Program-made: the position numbers and the translations under genes
Notes under the pieces: generated by a model
Database searches by the model: none
What the model was told of the DNA's origin: nothing
The model's input: the letters and a program-made list of their open reading frames with translations, nothing else
In this document: positions 1-8,761 of the stretch, piece after piece
Layout of the letters: the number at the start of each line of letters is the position of its first letter
How positions within the stretch are numbered: the stretch's first letter is position 1
Source: Actinomycetes bacterium
GTDB lineage: Bacteria; Actinomycetota; Acidimicrobiia; Acidimicrobiales; RAAP-2
Assembly: GCA_021793515.1 (NCBI GenBank)
Contig: JAJYSP010000014.1
Location: 1 to 64,000, forward strand
Length of the DNA stretch: 64,000 bases
Direction: 5' to 3'

Positions 1-105
1 GAGTGGATAGGCAACGACCGCCGCATCCGTGACCTACTCGCCCAGATACGGACCGTTGACGCGAAAGCCGCCGAACTCATCCTGAAAGAAGACGCCAGCG
101 AGTAG
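1..105 (+). CDS. C-terminal end of an unidentified protein (partial)
   Basis: The first reading frame is open from the window edge to a TAG at 103-105 and encodes the last 34 residues of a protein that begins outside the window. The fragment is charged and probably helical (it contains DRRIRDLLAQIR and ends ILKEDASE). It has no motif I recognise, so no function is given. A 13-base gap separates it from the broken gene that follows. Confidence 0.45.
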   Translation, partial: EWIGNDRRIRDLLAQIRTVDAKAAELILKEDASE

Positions 106-118
106 GGCTTAGGTTTAA

Positions 119-625
119 TCGCAAGCTAAGGACCTTGCTCCAGCACAGTTTCAATCGAGTAGTGCCACGGGGCACACACTCTCAGCGCTGCAGGCGGCCT
201 GGGCCATCGGCTGCAGCGAGGCCGCTTGGGCGATAAAGGTCGCACCGGGCTCGGCGGCGATGTGGTGGGCCGACGTCGAGACCGGCAACAGTTGGTCGAC
301 GAACGTCGCGCTGAACCAGGCGACCATCAGCGGCATGGCGTATGAGATCGGAGCGAACGGTGCGTCGTTCGGCATCTACTCCTCGCCATCGATGTGGGCG
401 TCCATTACCGGTGCGGGATTCACCGTCTCGGGGGTGGCCGGTGACTGGCAGGCGGGGGTGACGACGTCCACGTGTCCGTCAACTGGTTTCACGCTGATCG
501 GAAACGGACTGTACGCGCCGGTGCTGGTGGCCCAGACGGGCACGCTCACGGGCGGCGGTGGCACCACCTACGACGAGGATATGGGCTGTCAGTGGCGATT
601 GATCCATCGCGTCGATCAACCATGA
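119..625 (+). pseudogene. 5'-truncated secreted glycoside-hydrolase-like protein
   Basis: The frame is open from just after a TAA at 116-118 to the stop at 623-625, but no convincing start or signal peptide lies at its head; the first ATG (260) falls inside conserved-looking sequence. The product contains ALQAAWAIGCSEAAWA, WWADVETGNSW, GIYSSPSMW and YDEDMGCQW, which resemble actinobacterial extracellular proteins with a GH25/DUF1906-like TIM-barrel region (Asp-Val-Glu strand, Gly-Ile-Tyr strand). The N-terminal half and secretion signal are missing, so I read it as a decayed fragment. A short protein initiated at ATG 260 cannot be excluded. Family assignment is by motif resemblance only. Confidence 0.5.
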
Positions 626-672
626 ACAGACGTCAGCGCTCGCGGACGTCCATTGGCGGTGACCACCTCGCT

Positions 673-1461
673 TCAGGGTACGAGGATGCGACGAAAGCGA
701 TTAGCCGCGACGCGTAATCCGACGAGGGCGAGCACGACGAGGTAGGCGATGCGCCCGAGCATCACCCACTGGAACACGCCGAGGGAGAGGCCGCGAAGCA
801 GCGCCGCGGACTGATAGAGGGGCGAGATGGCGACGATGGCGCCAAGCCAGTGCGGATAGAGCGAGATCGGAAAGAACGTCGCGGAGAAGAGGAATATCGG
901 CAGCTGGACGAGGGTGACCAGGTCGAAGTCCTGCCAGGACCGGACGTAGGTGCAGGCGGCTAGGCCGATGGCGCTGAACGTGAGGCTCGTGAGGATGGCC
1001 GCGGGCCAGCACAGCGCGACCCAGGCGCTGCCGGCGTCGCCGAGCAGCACCATGCAGACGATGAAGGACGCGCCGTAGGCACCGGCTCGTGCGAGGGCCC
1101 ACCAGACCTCACCGAGGGCGACGTCGGTCACGTCGAGCGGTGTCGAGAGTATCGCGTCGTAGGAGTGGGAGATCTTCAGTCGGAAGAACGTGTTGAAGAT
1201 CGTGTCGATCATCGCGCCGTTCATCGCCGATGTCGCGAGCATGCCGGGTGCGACGAAGGTCGCGTAGCTCACGACGTGGCCACCGACCCGCAGGGGACCG
1301 ACCAGGTGATTGAGTCCGAGGCCGATGCTGAGCAGATAGAAGAGGGGCTCAAAGAAGCCCGAGATCAACATCAACCACTGCGACCGGTAGACCGTGAGGT
1401 TCCGTTCGAAGACTCGCAAGGACCTTCGAGAGCCGAACCGGGGCAGCGTTCGGGTGAGCAC
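673..1461 (-). CDS. ABC-2 type transporter permease (distal gene)
   Basis: This is the second membrane subunit of an ABC exporter, 262 residues with about six hydrophobic segments in the ABC-2/DrrB arrangement: a charged N-terminus, a first membrane span near residue 25, a conserved loop with DAILSTPLDVTDVALGE, and a last span near the C-terminus. Members of this family form the membrane pore that moves drugs, lipids or polysaccharides outwards, powered by a partner ATPase. I chose the GTG at 1459-1461 because it shares its G with the TAG of the upstream permease (TAGTG), which indicates translational coupling. A much longer open frame upstream is only a shadow of that permease. The substrate is unknown. 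Confidence 0.85.
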   Translation of the reverse strand: MLTRTLPRFGSRRSLRVFERNLTVYRSQWLMLISGFFEPLFYLLSIGLGLNHLVGPLRVGGHVVSYATFVAPGMLATSAMNGAMIDTIFNTFFRLKISHSYDAILSTPLDVTDVALGEVWWALARAGAYGASFIVCMVLLGDAGSAWVALCWPAAILTSLTFSAIGLAACTYVRSWQDFDLVTLVQLPIFLFSATFFPISLYPHWLGAIVAISPLYQSAALLRGLSLGVFQWVMLGRIAYLVVLALVGLRVAANRFRRILVP

Positions 1462-2264
1462 TAGTCCACCAACCGGCGTCGCAGCGTCCGTCGGCCCCAG
1501 AGAACGCCGGCGACCGCGAGTGCGAGCAGCATCGTCAGGTGTCCGAGGGTGGGCAGCAGCGGCCACTCGCCGAAGGCGGCCGACCGCGCGAGGGCGACCC
1601 CGTGATAGAGCGGGACGAACTGCACGACGGGGCGTAGGTAACCGGGGTAGGCGCTGACTGGGTAGAAGGTCGCCGAGAACAGGAACATCGGGACGATCGC
1701 GAAGCGGTAGATCGCGACGAAGGACGCGTCGGACTGGACCGAGGCGGCGTAGGCGACGAATGGCGCGGCGAAGGCCAAGGTGATGAGGCCGCCGATGAGC
1801 GGCAGCGCGAGGCTCCACCACGACTGGAGTGCCCCGAAGGCCCCGATCACGATCGTGTAGACGACCCCGGTCGCGAGCGCCCTCGTCACAACCCACGAGA
1901 GCTTGCCCACGAGGATGTCGATCGGTTCGAGTGGCGTGGCGACGGCGGCGTGGTAGGACCGGACCCATTTCACGGCGGCCAGCACTGGCCAGAGCGACTC
2001 GCCTTCGCCGAGCTGCATGGTCGTGGTGGCGAGCAGGCTCGGCGCGATGAAGTGCAGGTAGGTCTGGCCGTCGACCAGTCCCGTGTGGGCCGACACGAGG
2101 TGCCCGACGCCGACGCCGAGAGCGGTGAGGTAGAAGATGGGGAACAGGACGGTACTCGCCACGGACCCGCGCCAGGTCTGGGCGTAGTACGTCGCGTGGT
2201 ACCACCAACTACGGCGCCACCTCGACCAGCCGAGTTGGGTGTCGGTCCGGGTCGCCACGGTCAA
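1461..2264 (-). CDS. ABC-2 type transporter permease (middle gene)
   Basis: This is the first permease of the three-gene ABC exporter, about 267 residues. It has the same layout as the following gene: a basic N-terminus (WSRWRRSWWYHATYYAQTWRG), a first membrane span, then a cytoplasmic loop (HAAVATPLEPIDILVGK) matching the equivalent loop of the second permease (DAILSTPLDVTDVALGE). The two therefore probably arose by duplication and form a heterodimeric pore. The start could be TTG at 2262-2264, overlapping the ATPase stop as TTGA, or GTG two codons in. Gene order ATPase-permease-permease with short overlaps shows a single transcript. Confidence 0.85.
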   Translation of the reverse strand: MTVATRTDTQLGWSRWRRSWWYHATYYAQTWRGSVASTVLFPIFYLTALGVGVGHLVSAHTGLVDGQTYLHFIAPSLLATTTMQLGEGESLWPVLAAVKWVRSYHAAVATPLEPIDILVGKLSWVVTRALATGVVYTIVIGAFGALQSWWSLALPLIGGLITLAFAAPFVAYAASVQSDASFVAIYRFAIVPMFLFSATFYPVSAYPGYLRPVVQFVPLYHGVALARSAAFGEWPLLPTLGHLTMLLALAVAGVLWGRRTLRRRLVD

Positions 2265-3187
2265 TCCACCAGGGTTCGCCCCGTGAGGCGTAAGAAGACG
2301 TCCTCGAGCGAGCTGCGCCGAACGAGGGCGCTCATCGGCGTGATCTGGTGCTCGTGGATCCGTCGCAGGGTCTCATCACCCTCGTCCACGTAGAGCAGGA
2401 CCCGATCGGGTAGCACCTCCAGGCGCTGGGCGAAGGGTGCGAGTCGGTCGTGGTAGCCGTCGTGGGAGTCGGTGTTGAAGCGCAGCTCCACGACCTCTCG
2501 GGTGGAGTGATGGGTGATCAGCTCCCTGGGGGTACCCGAGGCCACGATCGTGCCGTGGTCCATCACGACAAGGCGGTCGCACAACTGCTCGGCCTCGTCC
2601 ATGTAGTGCGTCGTGATGATCAACGTCACGCCCTCGCGCTTCAATCGGTACAACCGGTCCCAGAGCAGGTGACGCGCCTGAGGGTCGAGACCGGTGGTCG
2701 GCTCGTCGAGGATCAGGATCTCGGGCTGGTTGATGAGCGCCCTCGCGATGGTGAGTCGCCGTTTCATGCCCCCCGAGAGATCTTCCACGCGATCGTCTGC
2801 CCGCTCGCTCAACTGGGTGAAGGCGAGGAGATCGATTGCGCGTTCGCGAAGGATGGCCCGTGGGATGTCGAAGTAGCGGCCGAACATCTCCAGGTTGAGC
2901 CGCACTGAGAGCTCGAGCTCGAGCGTGTCCTCCTGGGGGACGACGCCGATCCGTCCGCGGATCTCGGGCCCGTGAGTGCGCGGGTCGAGCCCGAAGACGC
3001 TGAGGGAACCGGCGGTCGGTTGGGAGACAGCCGAGATCATCCGCATGGTGCTGGTCTTACCCGCACCGTTGGGACCGAGGAAGCCGAAGCTCTCACCCGG
3101 GTCGACCGAGAAGCTCACGCCATCGACGGCGTTGAACTCACCGAACCGTTTGACGAGGTCACGGGCCTGGAGGATCGGTTCAGTCAC
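2261..3187 (-). CDS. ABC transporter ATP-binding protein (DrrA-like)
   Basis: This is the cytoplasmic ATPase of the exporter, 308 residues from the GTG at 3185-3187, which begins VTEPILQARDLVKRF. Visible motifs are the Walker A GPNGAGKTS, the signature LSGGMKRRL, Walker B ILILDEPTTGLDP and the switch His in IITTHYMDEAE. The 80-residue C-terminal extension after the nucleotide-binding domain is typical of DrrA/NodI-type ATPases of drug or polysaccharide exporters. An in-frame extension to 3274 is rejected because it has no family resemblance. The gene leads the three-gene operon. Confidence 0.92.
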   Translation of the reverse strand: MTEPILQARDLVKRFGEFNAVDGVSFSVDPGESFGFLGPNGAGKTSTMRMISAVSQPTAGSLSVFGLDPRTHGPEIRGRIGVVPQEDTLELELSVRLNLEMFGRYFDIPRAILRERAIDLLAFTQLSERADDRVEDLSGGMKRRLTIARALINQPEILILDEPTTGLDPQARHLLWDRLYRLKREGVTLIITTHYMDEAEQLCDRLVVMDHGTIVASGTPRELITHHSTREVVELRFNTDSHDGYHDRLAPFAQRLEVLPDRVLLYVDEGDETLRRIHEHQITPMSALVRRSSLEDVFLRLTGRTLVD

Positions 3188-3270
3188 TTTGCCACCGCTG
3201 CGAGGGTAGACACCGGCCGCGCGACAAGCGTTGTGATCTCGTCCATGGTCGCTCCCCCTCATCGGTCGGG

Positions 3271-3293
3271 GCACCCGCGACGTTGGCGGGTGC
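3271..3293. other. Perfect 8-bp inverted repeat in the leader of the ABC operon
   Basis: GCACCCGC and GCGGGTGC pair perfectly around a 7-base loop. The site lies 84 bases upstream of the ABC ATPase start and about 150 bases after the next gene on the same strand. No T-run follows on either strand, so it could be a weak terminator, a leader structure or an operator. The rest of the 3188-3445 gap shows nothing else. Confidence 0.35.
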
Positions 3294-3445
3294 TCGGTGG
3301 TGGTACCGACGGATCACCGCGTCATCGACGTTGCGCACTCCGTGGTTGACCCATCGTAGGCACCACTATGGTCAGCGTCTAGGGCCGTGACCGGTTTCTC
3401 GTCGGGGGGCCGACGGGACCCCGATCTTCAGGGTCGCCGCATCGC

Positions 3446-4474
3446 TCAGTCGATGGCGCGGGTCAGCACGCGCACCAGTGATCCGATCGCACGCGGTGTC
3501 ACGAATCGATGGGACCGTACGACGAAGACCGGCCATGTCTGGTCGGGGAGGAACTTGGAGCGGAACTGGTTGATCCGCGCGAAGCGGTAGCGACGGTCGA
3601 AGTAGTTGAGCACCCGGTCGCCGAGCGGTCCGAGGGGGTGGGGCCGGTCCTCGACACCGTCGGGACGCCAGAACGGGAGTGGTCCGTTTGACGCCCAGGA
3701 GAACCCCTCATCGCGGAAGGTGTCAAGGGCGAGGGCCATCGCACCTTCGAGTGCCCCCCGGGGTGCGTTCGGGTCTCGCACGGGGTCCTGGAGATACCAC
3801 CTCGAACGGTTGACTGGCGTGCACGTGATCGACGCGACGACCCCGTTTGGGCCATCGCAGACGAAGTAGCGACGGAGGTGGGCGAGTTCGGTGAACTCAT
3901 TGCGAAGGAACGAGTCGGTCCGACGCTCGCGACGTTCCTGCTTCCAACGCTCCTCGATTCGCTGCAGTCCGTCGAAGTCCGTGCGCGAGACGAGTGGGTG
4001 CGCTTCACGCCAGGTGTAACCGAGCTTTATCGCGTGGCTCCGAGCCCAGCGCACCTTCTGGCGGCGGCCACCCTGGAGCGACCAGTGGCTCAGATCGATG
4101 AGGCATTCCGTGCCGATCCAGGTGGCGTGCATGCCTAAGGCCACCGCCGCGTCGGCCGTCGTCTGGTTGACCGGCACCGCGAATAACTGCTTGTTCAATG
4201 CGTGCGCGTGGCGCTGCAGGCGGGCGAGTAGGTCGGCCTGTTGCGATTGTGCGGCCACCGGCGAGCGCCACGAAACGAGGCAGTGTCGGGCTTCGAGGAA
4301 GGCGACGAACCCCGATCGGTCGTCGTTCCAGATCACCTGCCAGGGGTCGGGTCCGAGGACGGCGAAGTGACCGGCCTCAGCCCCGTGGCGGCAGAGCACG
4401 TGGGTCAACTCGTCGCCGACCAGCGCGGCCCAGGTGACCGAGGGATCGGGGTCCGCTCGCCGGCGAAACTGCAT
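3446..4474 (-). CDS. DUF2156 / MprF C-terminal-like (GNAT-fold) protein
   Basis: The protein is about 342 residues and resembles the C-terminal catalytic domain of phosphatidylglycerol lysyltransferases (MprF/LysX type, DUF2156). Evidence is the internal series FLEARHCLVSWRSPVAA, GTECLIDLSHWSL, RRQKVRWARS, YLQDPVRDPNAPRGALEG and a terminal FRSKFLPDQTWPVFVV, matching the usual K-x-R-R-x-x-x-A and K-F-x-P-x-W-x-P-x-Y positions. In that family the domain moves an amino acid from aminoacyl-tRNA to a lipid. This protein lacks the membrane flippase half, so the acceptor is uncertain. A GGGAGG lies 3 bases before the ATG at 4474; an in-frame ATG at 4534 would add 20 residues. The 4475-4727 gap before it holds no clear gene. 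Confidence 0.72.
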   Translation of the reverse strand: MQFRRRADPDPSVTWAALVGDELTHVLCRHGAEAGHFAVLGPDPWQVIWNDDRSGFVAFLEARHCLVSWRSPVAAQSQQADLLARLQRHAHALNKQLFAVPVNQTTADAAVALGMHATWIGTECLIDLSHWSLQGGRRQKVRWARSHAIKLGYTWREAHPLVSRTDFDGLQRIEERWKQERRERRTDSFLRNEFTELAHLRRYFVCDGPNGVVASITCTPVNRSRWYLQDPVRDPNAPRGALEGAMALALDTFRDEGFSWASNGPLPFWRPDGVEDRPHPLGPLGDRVLNYFDRRYRFARINQFRSKFLPDQTWPVFVVRSHRFVTPRAIGSLVRVLTRAID

Positions 4475-4727
4475 TGACCTCCCGTCCCTCGTCGTGGTGC
4501 ATGTCGGACAGACCCCGAGGTCCTGACGACTCATCGCACCAACGCCCCGACCGGTCTCCTATGTACCGTACCGCGACGACGGTCGAGTTCGAGGTGACCA
4601 CCTGGTGGACGAAGCCTCCGGTAGTGCCGTGAAGCGACGGGTACGTCGCGGGACTGGTGGCGTCGTGCGGACGCTACGAGGTCGACGGCGCTCGCTCGGC
4701 GCATGGAAGGCGCGTTCGTCGATCTCG

Positions 4728-6002
4728 TCAGTCGGTTGGCTCGGGTTCGATCGGCGCAGCGACGCGCGACGCTGATTCCTCCTCGGGCGGGTGGTGTCGG
4801 AAGAAACCCCAGAACGTCAACGCGTTCGCCATCTGCAGTACCGCCGCTATCTCGAAGGGTATGAGCAGGTCGGCTTCGGCGAAGAGGTAGCCCGTGAGCA
4901 GCGGGCTGATGGACATCGCGACTTGGCTCGGCAGGTTGGACAGCGCGGTGACCGAGGCGCGCTCGTTCTCGTCGGCCAGCCCGACGACGTAGGACTGGCG
5001 CAGGGGTAGGCCGATCCGTTGGACCAGCATCCGTACGAGGAACCACGAGCCCGCCAGTGTGAAGTTCGGTGACAGGACCATCGGGATAATGAGCAGGGAC
5101 TGGAGGACGCGTACGACGCTCACGGTACGAACCAGACCCCAGCGGCGTGCCCACGCGGCCGCCGAGAGGCTCGAGGCCATGGTGGCCACGTTGATGACGG
5201 CGAACAGGACACCGACCTCCGCCGGGCCGACGCCGAAGCGTCGGTAGAACCAGTAGGTGATGAACGGCCCGAACATCCCGATGGCGGCGCCGTTCAAGGT
5301 GTTCGTCACCCAGAGCCGATAGAGGAGCCACCGAGAACGCTGGGGGAACCGTGGCCGCAGATGGTGGCCGGCGAGTCGCGGCCGTCGCTCCTCGTGCAGG
5401 GCTAGGGCGATCAAGCCCGCAGCCACCGAGACGGCGGTGATCACGAGGAATGCCACACGAAAGACACCGATGGCAGCGCCCGCGTGAATGCGGCTCGTGG
5501 GTACGAGGAGGGCGAGCAGTCCGCCGATCGTTGCGCCGACCGAGGACGAGAAGGTCAGTCGACCGAAGACGGCGTTGCGATGACGAGGCTCGACCCGCTC
5601 GGTCACGTAGGCCGACTCGGCGGGCTGGTACGGGCCAATCGTTCCCGCCCCCGCGCCTGCTCCGCGCCCGAAGCTCCCGATCGCCCCGGCGAGGAACAAG
5701 ATCGCGTGTGACGTCGTCACTGCGAACAACACGCCCGCGACGGCGGTGAAGAGGGGGACGACGACGAGGAACGCTCGCCGACCTATGCGATCCGACACAG
5801 TGCCGATGGCGGTGGACAACAGTGCCGACGCACCGGCGACGACCAAGACGTAGACCGACAGTTCAACGGCGCCGAAACCCACTAAGGCGAGGTAGATCGG
5901 GGTGACGACACCGGCGAGTGCCCGGCCGATGCTCATGAAGACGCGGGCTACCACGACGATTTCGACGTCGCGGTTTGACCAGTGGGGCCGTCCACGTCGC
6001 AC
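4728..6002 (-). CDS. MFS transporter
   Basis: The product is an approximately 424-residue integral membrane protein with about twelve hydrophobic segments in two halves separated by a basic loop (HEERRPRLAGHHLRPRFPQRSR, near residue 205). It has the MFS motif A signature between spans 2 and 3 (GTVSDRIGRRAFL). Major facilitator proteins exchange small molecules using ion gradients; the pattern suits an exporter, but the substrate cannot be read. The start is uncertain: GTG at 6002 is chosen, while an in-frame TTG at 6017 adds five residues. It appears to be a single-gene unit. Confidence 0.85.
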   Translation of the reverse strand: MRRGRPHWSNRDVEIVVVARVFMSIGRALAGVVTPIYLALVGFGAVELSVYVLVVAGASALLSTAIGTVSDRIGRRAFLVVVPLFTAVAGVLFAVTTSHAILFLAGAIGSFGRGAGAGAGTIGPYQPAESAYVTERVEPRHRNAVFGRLTFSSSVGATIGGLLALLVPTSRIHAGAAIGVFRVAFLVITAVSVAAGLIALALHEERRPRLAGHHLRPRFPQRSRWLLYRLWVTNTLNGAAIGMFGPFITYWFYRRFGVGPAEVGVLFAVINVATMASSLSAAAWARRWGLVRTVSVVRVLQSLLIIPMVLSPNFTLAGSWFLVRMLVQRIGLPLRQSYVVGLADENERASVTALSNLPSQVAMSISPLLTGYLFAEADLLIPFEIAAVLQMANALTFWGFFRHHPPEEESASRVAAPIEPEPTD

Positions 6003-6344
6003 TACCCTGCCGACCAATGGCGAGGTCGCGGCGGGGACATCCTCGGCGGGACCAGGTGGTGGCTGTTCGGTGGCGACCAGGTGATTTTACCCGCTCCACC
6101 TATCGCGCCGGCTGGTCGCGGCGGTGAGGTCGAGTGAGCGGCTTGCGAATCGGTGCAAATTCGATGAGTGAACACCGGGTGTGCCACAACCAGCCGAGTC
6201 GTTCAGACCGGTCGAGCCGTGCCGTTCATCGATCTCGGCAATTGGGGCCGATGACCGTTGCGGTGCGAAGGCGTTCGGGTGATTACGGATCGCGGTCGCA
6301 CTCGTCGGGACTCGACCGTCGAACACCCGTGAGACGTCACCGGG
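6003..6344. other. Intergenic stretch with no recognised feature
   Basis: This 342-base gap lies between two minus-strand genes. Short open frames exist on both strands but none has a ribosome-binding site or recognisable residues. It should contain the promoter of the MFS gene and the end of the aquaporin transcript; no strong hairpin was seen. Confidence 0.5.
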
Positions 6345-7193
6345 TTAGGGCACGCGTGGCGTTCGGGGCTTGTGTTCGCTGGTCTTGAAAAGAGGGTCGA
6401 GCTCTCCTTGGGCGGCTTCGCTCGCGGCGAGTGAAGGCGGTCCACGCAGGATCCACGCGACACCGACCGCGATCAAGCCACCGATCAGTGGTCCGACGAC
6501 GTAGGCCCACCACGACGTCCAGTGGCCTCCGACGAGTTGGGGCCCAAACGAGCGGGCCGGGTTCATCGACGTACCGGTGATTGGGGCGGCCCAGAGACCG
6601 GCGAGGGCGATGTAGCCACCGACGGCGAGCGCGGCGTTGGCCCCGACGTTGCGGGCGCCCGAGGCGGTGCCGAGTATGACACTCACCAAGCCGAGCGTAA
6701 GCAGTGCCTCGACGATCACCACCTTGCCCGACGAGATTCCCGGGCCAGGCAGCGTCGCGCCGAGATGACCGACGTTGCCAAAGAGCGCTCGGAGCAGCAG
6801 GGATGCGGCGATGGAGCCGACGACCTGGGCACCGATGTAACCCGGGACCCGGCTCCAGGGGAAGTTGCCCCGCGCCGCGAAGGAGAGCGTGACGGCGGGA
6901 TTGAGATGAGCGCCGCTCACCATGCCCATGAAGTAGATGATGCCCATGACCATCAGTGCGGGCGCGACGACTTGCGCGTCGATCGGGACCTGGCCGTGGG
7001 AGACGGCGTCCACCACTGGCGCTCCGGCGGCGGCGATGACGAGCAAGAAAGTCCCAAAGAACTCCGAGAACAGCCGGCGCCACTCGTCGCGGAGTTCGTG
7101 CGGGTTGAGTACCCAGTGCGGCTCGCTCGAGTGCGGACCGCGTGCGAGCACACTCGGTCGCTGCAGCCCTAACTCGTCGGGGGCGCTGGTCAC
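6345..7193 (-). CDS. Aquaporin / MIP family channel
   Basis: This is a 282-residue channel protein with six membrane spans and the two pore signature boxes, SGAHLNPAVTLSF near residue 95 and GTSMNPARSFGP near residue 205. MIP channels pass water or small neutral solutes across the membrane. The second box is followed by RSFGP, as in water-selective aquaporins, but the filter residues were not modelled. A hydrophilic N-terminus of about 45 residues (with HWVLNPHELRDEWRRLFSEF) and a polar C-terminal tail are longer than in compact bacterial AqpZ proteins (about 230). The start is GTG at 7191-7193. Confidence 0.9.
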   Translation of the reverse strand: MTSAPDELGLQRPSVLARGPHSSEPHWVLNPHELRDEWRRLFSEFFGTFLLVIAAAGAPVVDAVSHGQVPIDAQVVAPALMVMGIIYFMGMVSGAHLNPAVTLSFAARGNFPWSRVPGYIGAQVVGSIAASLLLRALFGNVGHLGATLPGPGISSGKVVIVEALLTLGLVSVILGTASGARNVGANAALAVGGYIALAGLWAAPITGTSMNPARSFGPQLVGGHWTSWWAYVVGPLIGGLIAVGVAWILRGPPSLAASEAAQGELDPLFKTSEHKPRTPRVP

Positions 7194-7490
7194 CGGTCGT
7201 CACCCCAATCGGGTGCCATTGCCTTCGTGGGCACGAACTCGCGCTGAAGTGTCGCCACGTCGCCACACTACGTACAATTCACCCGCTCCGCGCGGAATCA
7301 CAAACGTGCCACCGTGCGGGTGACGGGGGTCACACCGCAGAGCACACCCAGTACCGAACGACTTGGCCCGACGCTACATCCAAGGTTCGCAGTGAGGATT
7401 CGAGCGGTGTGAGAGGCCGACCGTGACAAGGGCGATCGCCCAGGATCGGCGGAATTCAATGCTGCATTACTGGGCCTCGCGACAGTTCCT

Positions 7491-7577
7491 TGGTGGGCGA
7501 GGGGGGACTTGAACCCCCACATCCTTTCGGATACAGGCACCTGAAGCCTGCGCGTCTGCCTATTTCGCCACTCGCCC
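7491..7577 (-). tRNA. tRNA-Leu (anticodon CAG)
   Basis: The minus strand folds as a class II tRNA. The acceptor stem is GGGCGAG with CTCGCCC, the anticodon arm is CAGGC-TTCAGGT-GCCTG (anticodon CAG), a long variable arm is built from ATCC and GGAT, and the T-arm is GGGGG-TTCAAGT-CCCCC. The discriminator A and an encoded CCA lie at 7491-7494. It is divergent from fhaA; the 7194-7490 gap downstream of it holds no other clear feature. Confidence 0.96.
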
Positions 7578-7661
7578 TGGGACCTGGTTACATTAGTCCA
7601 ACTTGGCGCCCCCCGATTCCGATGACGCTTTTGACCCGCTGGCCAGTACGATTGGGAAGTT

Positions 7662-8309
7662 ATGGTGCTCAAGTCCATGGAAAACCGCCTCGAGCGGCTC
7701 TTCGAGCGGACTTTCGCGCGTCCCTTCAAGGGTGGACTGCAGCCGATCGAGATCGGGGCACGGATCATCCGAGAGGTGGACCTGACGCGCCAGCTCACGA
7801 ACCAAGGCCCTATTTCACCCAACGAGATCCACGTGTGGTTGAGCCCGGCCGACGCCGACCGTTTCGACGGATTCCAAAAGGCGTTGATCAGTGAACTCGA
7901 AGAGACGGTTCGCCAGCATGCGATCAATGAGGGGTACAACTTCGTCGGACCCGTCGCCGTCGACATCTTCGTCGACGACGACCTGCGAACAGGCGACCTC
8001 GCGGTCAAGGCTGACTTCCTCGGCGGTGAGGCGCATCCTCGACTCATCGCGGATGATGGCCGGACCTTCACCGTCGGTGATCGACCGATCGTCATCGGTC
8101 GGAACCCCGACGTGGACGTCGTGATCAACGACTCGAACGTCTCACGCCGCCACGCCGAGGTGTGGCGTACGGCGGAGGGCGTCGCCATCAGGGATTTACA
8201 GTCGACGAACGGGACCTACGTGAACGGACATCGCATCACGGCGGTTTCGCTGTCACCCCGCGACGACGTCACGATCGGGGCGCTCCACCTACGGATTGAG
8301 TTAGCTTGA
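7662..8309 (+). CDS. fhaA: FHA-domain protein FhaA (DUF3662 + FHA)
   Basis: FhaA proteins bind phosphothreonine on partners of the cell-envelope kinase PknB and influence peptidoglycan precursor flux. This 215-residue protein has an N-terminal DUF3662 domain (residues about 3-120, with LFERTFARPFKGGLQPIEI and ISPNEIHVWLSP) followed directly by an FHA domain (about 135-212, with VIGRNPDVDVVI, SRRHAEV and STNGTYVNG). It is shorter than mycobacterial FhaA because the proline-rich linker between the domains is nearly absent. GGGAAG stands just before the first ATG (7662); a GTG one codon in or the ATG at 7677 are alternatives. It heads the six-gene division cluster. Confidence 0.9.
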   Translation: MVLKSMENRLERLFERTFARPFKGGLQPIEIGARIIREVDLTRQLTNQGPISPNEIHVWLSPADADRFDGFQKALISELEETVRQHAINEGYNFVGPVAVDIFVDDDLRTGDLAVKADFLGGEAHPRLIADDGRTFTVGDRPIVIGRNPDVDVVINDSNVSRRHAEVWRTAEGVAIRDLQSTNGTYVNGHRITAVSLSPRDDVTIGALHLRIELA

Positions 8310-8761
8310 GTCTTCTCGCCGCGTCGTCAAGTTACGCCGCGGTGATCCGGCCGCTGCAAGTACTGGTCATGGTCGTGGCCCTCCTTTTCTTCGCCCGGGT
8401 GTTGCGCGTTGCGGTAGTCGAAACGCGTCCGGCCGATCAGGAGTCGGGACGCTCGCGACGAAAACGTTCGGCGCCGCTCGCACTGGAGTTCATCGAGCCC
8501 GATGAGATGGCGGGTCAACGCATCGATGTGGACCTGGCGGTCGTCATCGGCCGTGGCGCAGACTGTGACATCTCGCTAGCGGACACGTATCTGTCGACTC
8601 GACACGCGCGTATCGCGAATGACGCGGGCGACTTGTCGATAGAGGACCTCGGCTCGACCAACGGGACCTACGTCAACCAGGAGCTGCTGCGTGGACGGGT
8701 GCTACTCGAGCGGGGCGACATGATCCAAGTCGGGGGCGTCCTCTTGGAGGTGGTTCGTTGA
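8306..8761 (+). CDS. fhaB: FHA-domain membrane protein FhaB (FipA-like)
   Basis: A 151-residue protein with one N-terminal membrane span (about residues 12-33, LQVLVMVVALLFFARVLRV), a basic linker and a C-terminal FHA domain (about 75-145, with VIGRGADCDI, STRHARI and STNGTYVN). In actinobacteria FhaB/FipA binds phosphorylated division proteins such as FtsZ/FtsQ complexes. The TTG start overlaps the fhaA stop as TTGA, and its own stop overlaps the next start in the same way, so the three proteins are translationally coupled. Confidence 0.88.
   Translation: MSLLAASSSYAAVIRPLQVLVMVVALLFFARVLRVAVVETRPADQESGRSRRKRSAPLALEFIEPDEMAGQRIDVDLAVVIGRGADCDISLADTYLSTRHARIANDAGDLSIEDLGSTNGTYVNQELLRGRVLLERGDMIQVGGVLLEVVR

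Noticed and set aside
1464-2208. Long N-terminal extension of the distal ABC permease
   Set aside because: The extension reads through the upstream permease in another frame; the TAGTG overlap gives the correct start.
6522-7172. Plus-strand 216-codon frame over the aquaporin gene
   Set aside because: Antisense shadow; the minus-strand frame contains both NPA boxes.
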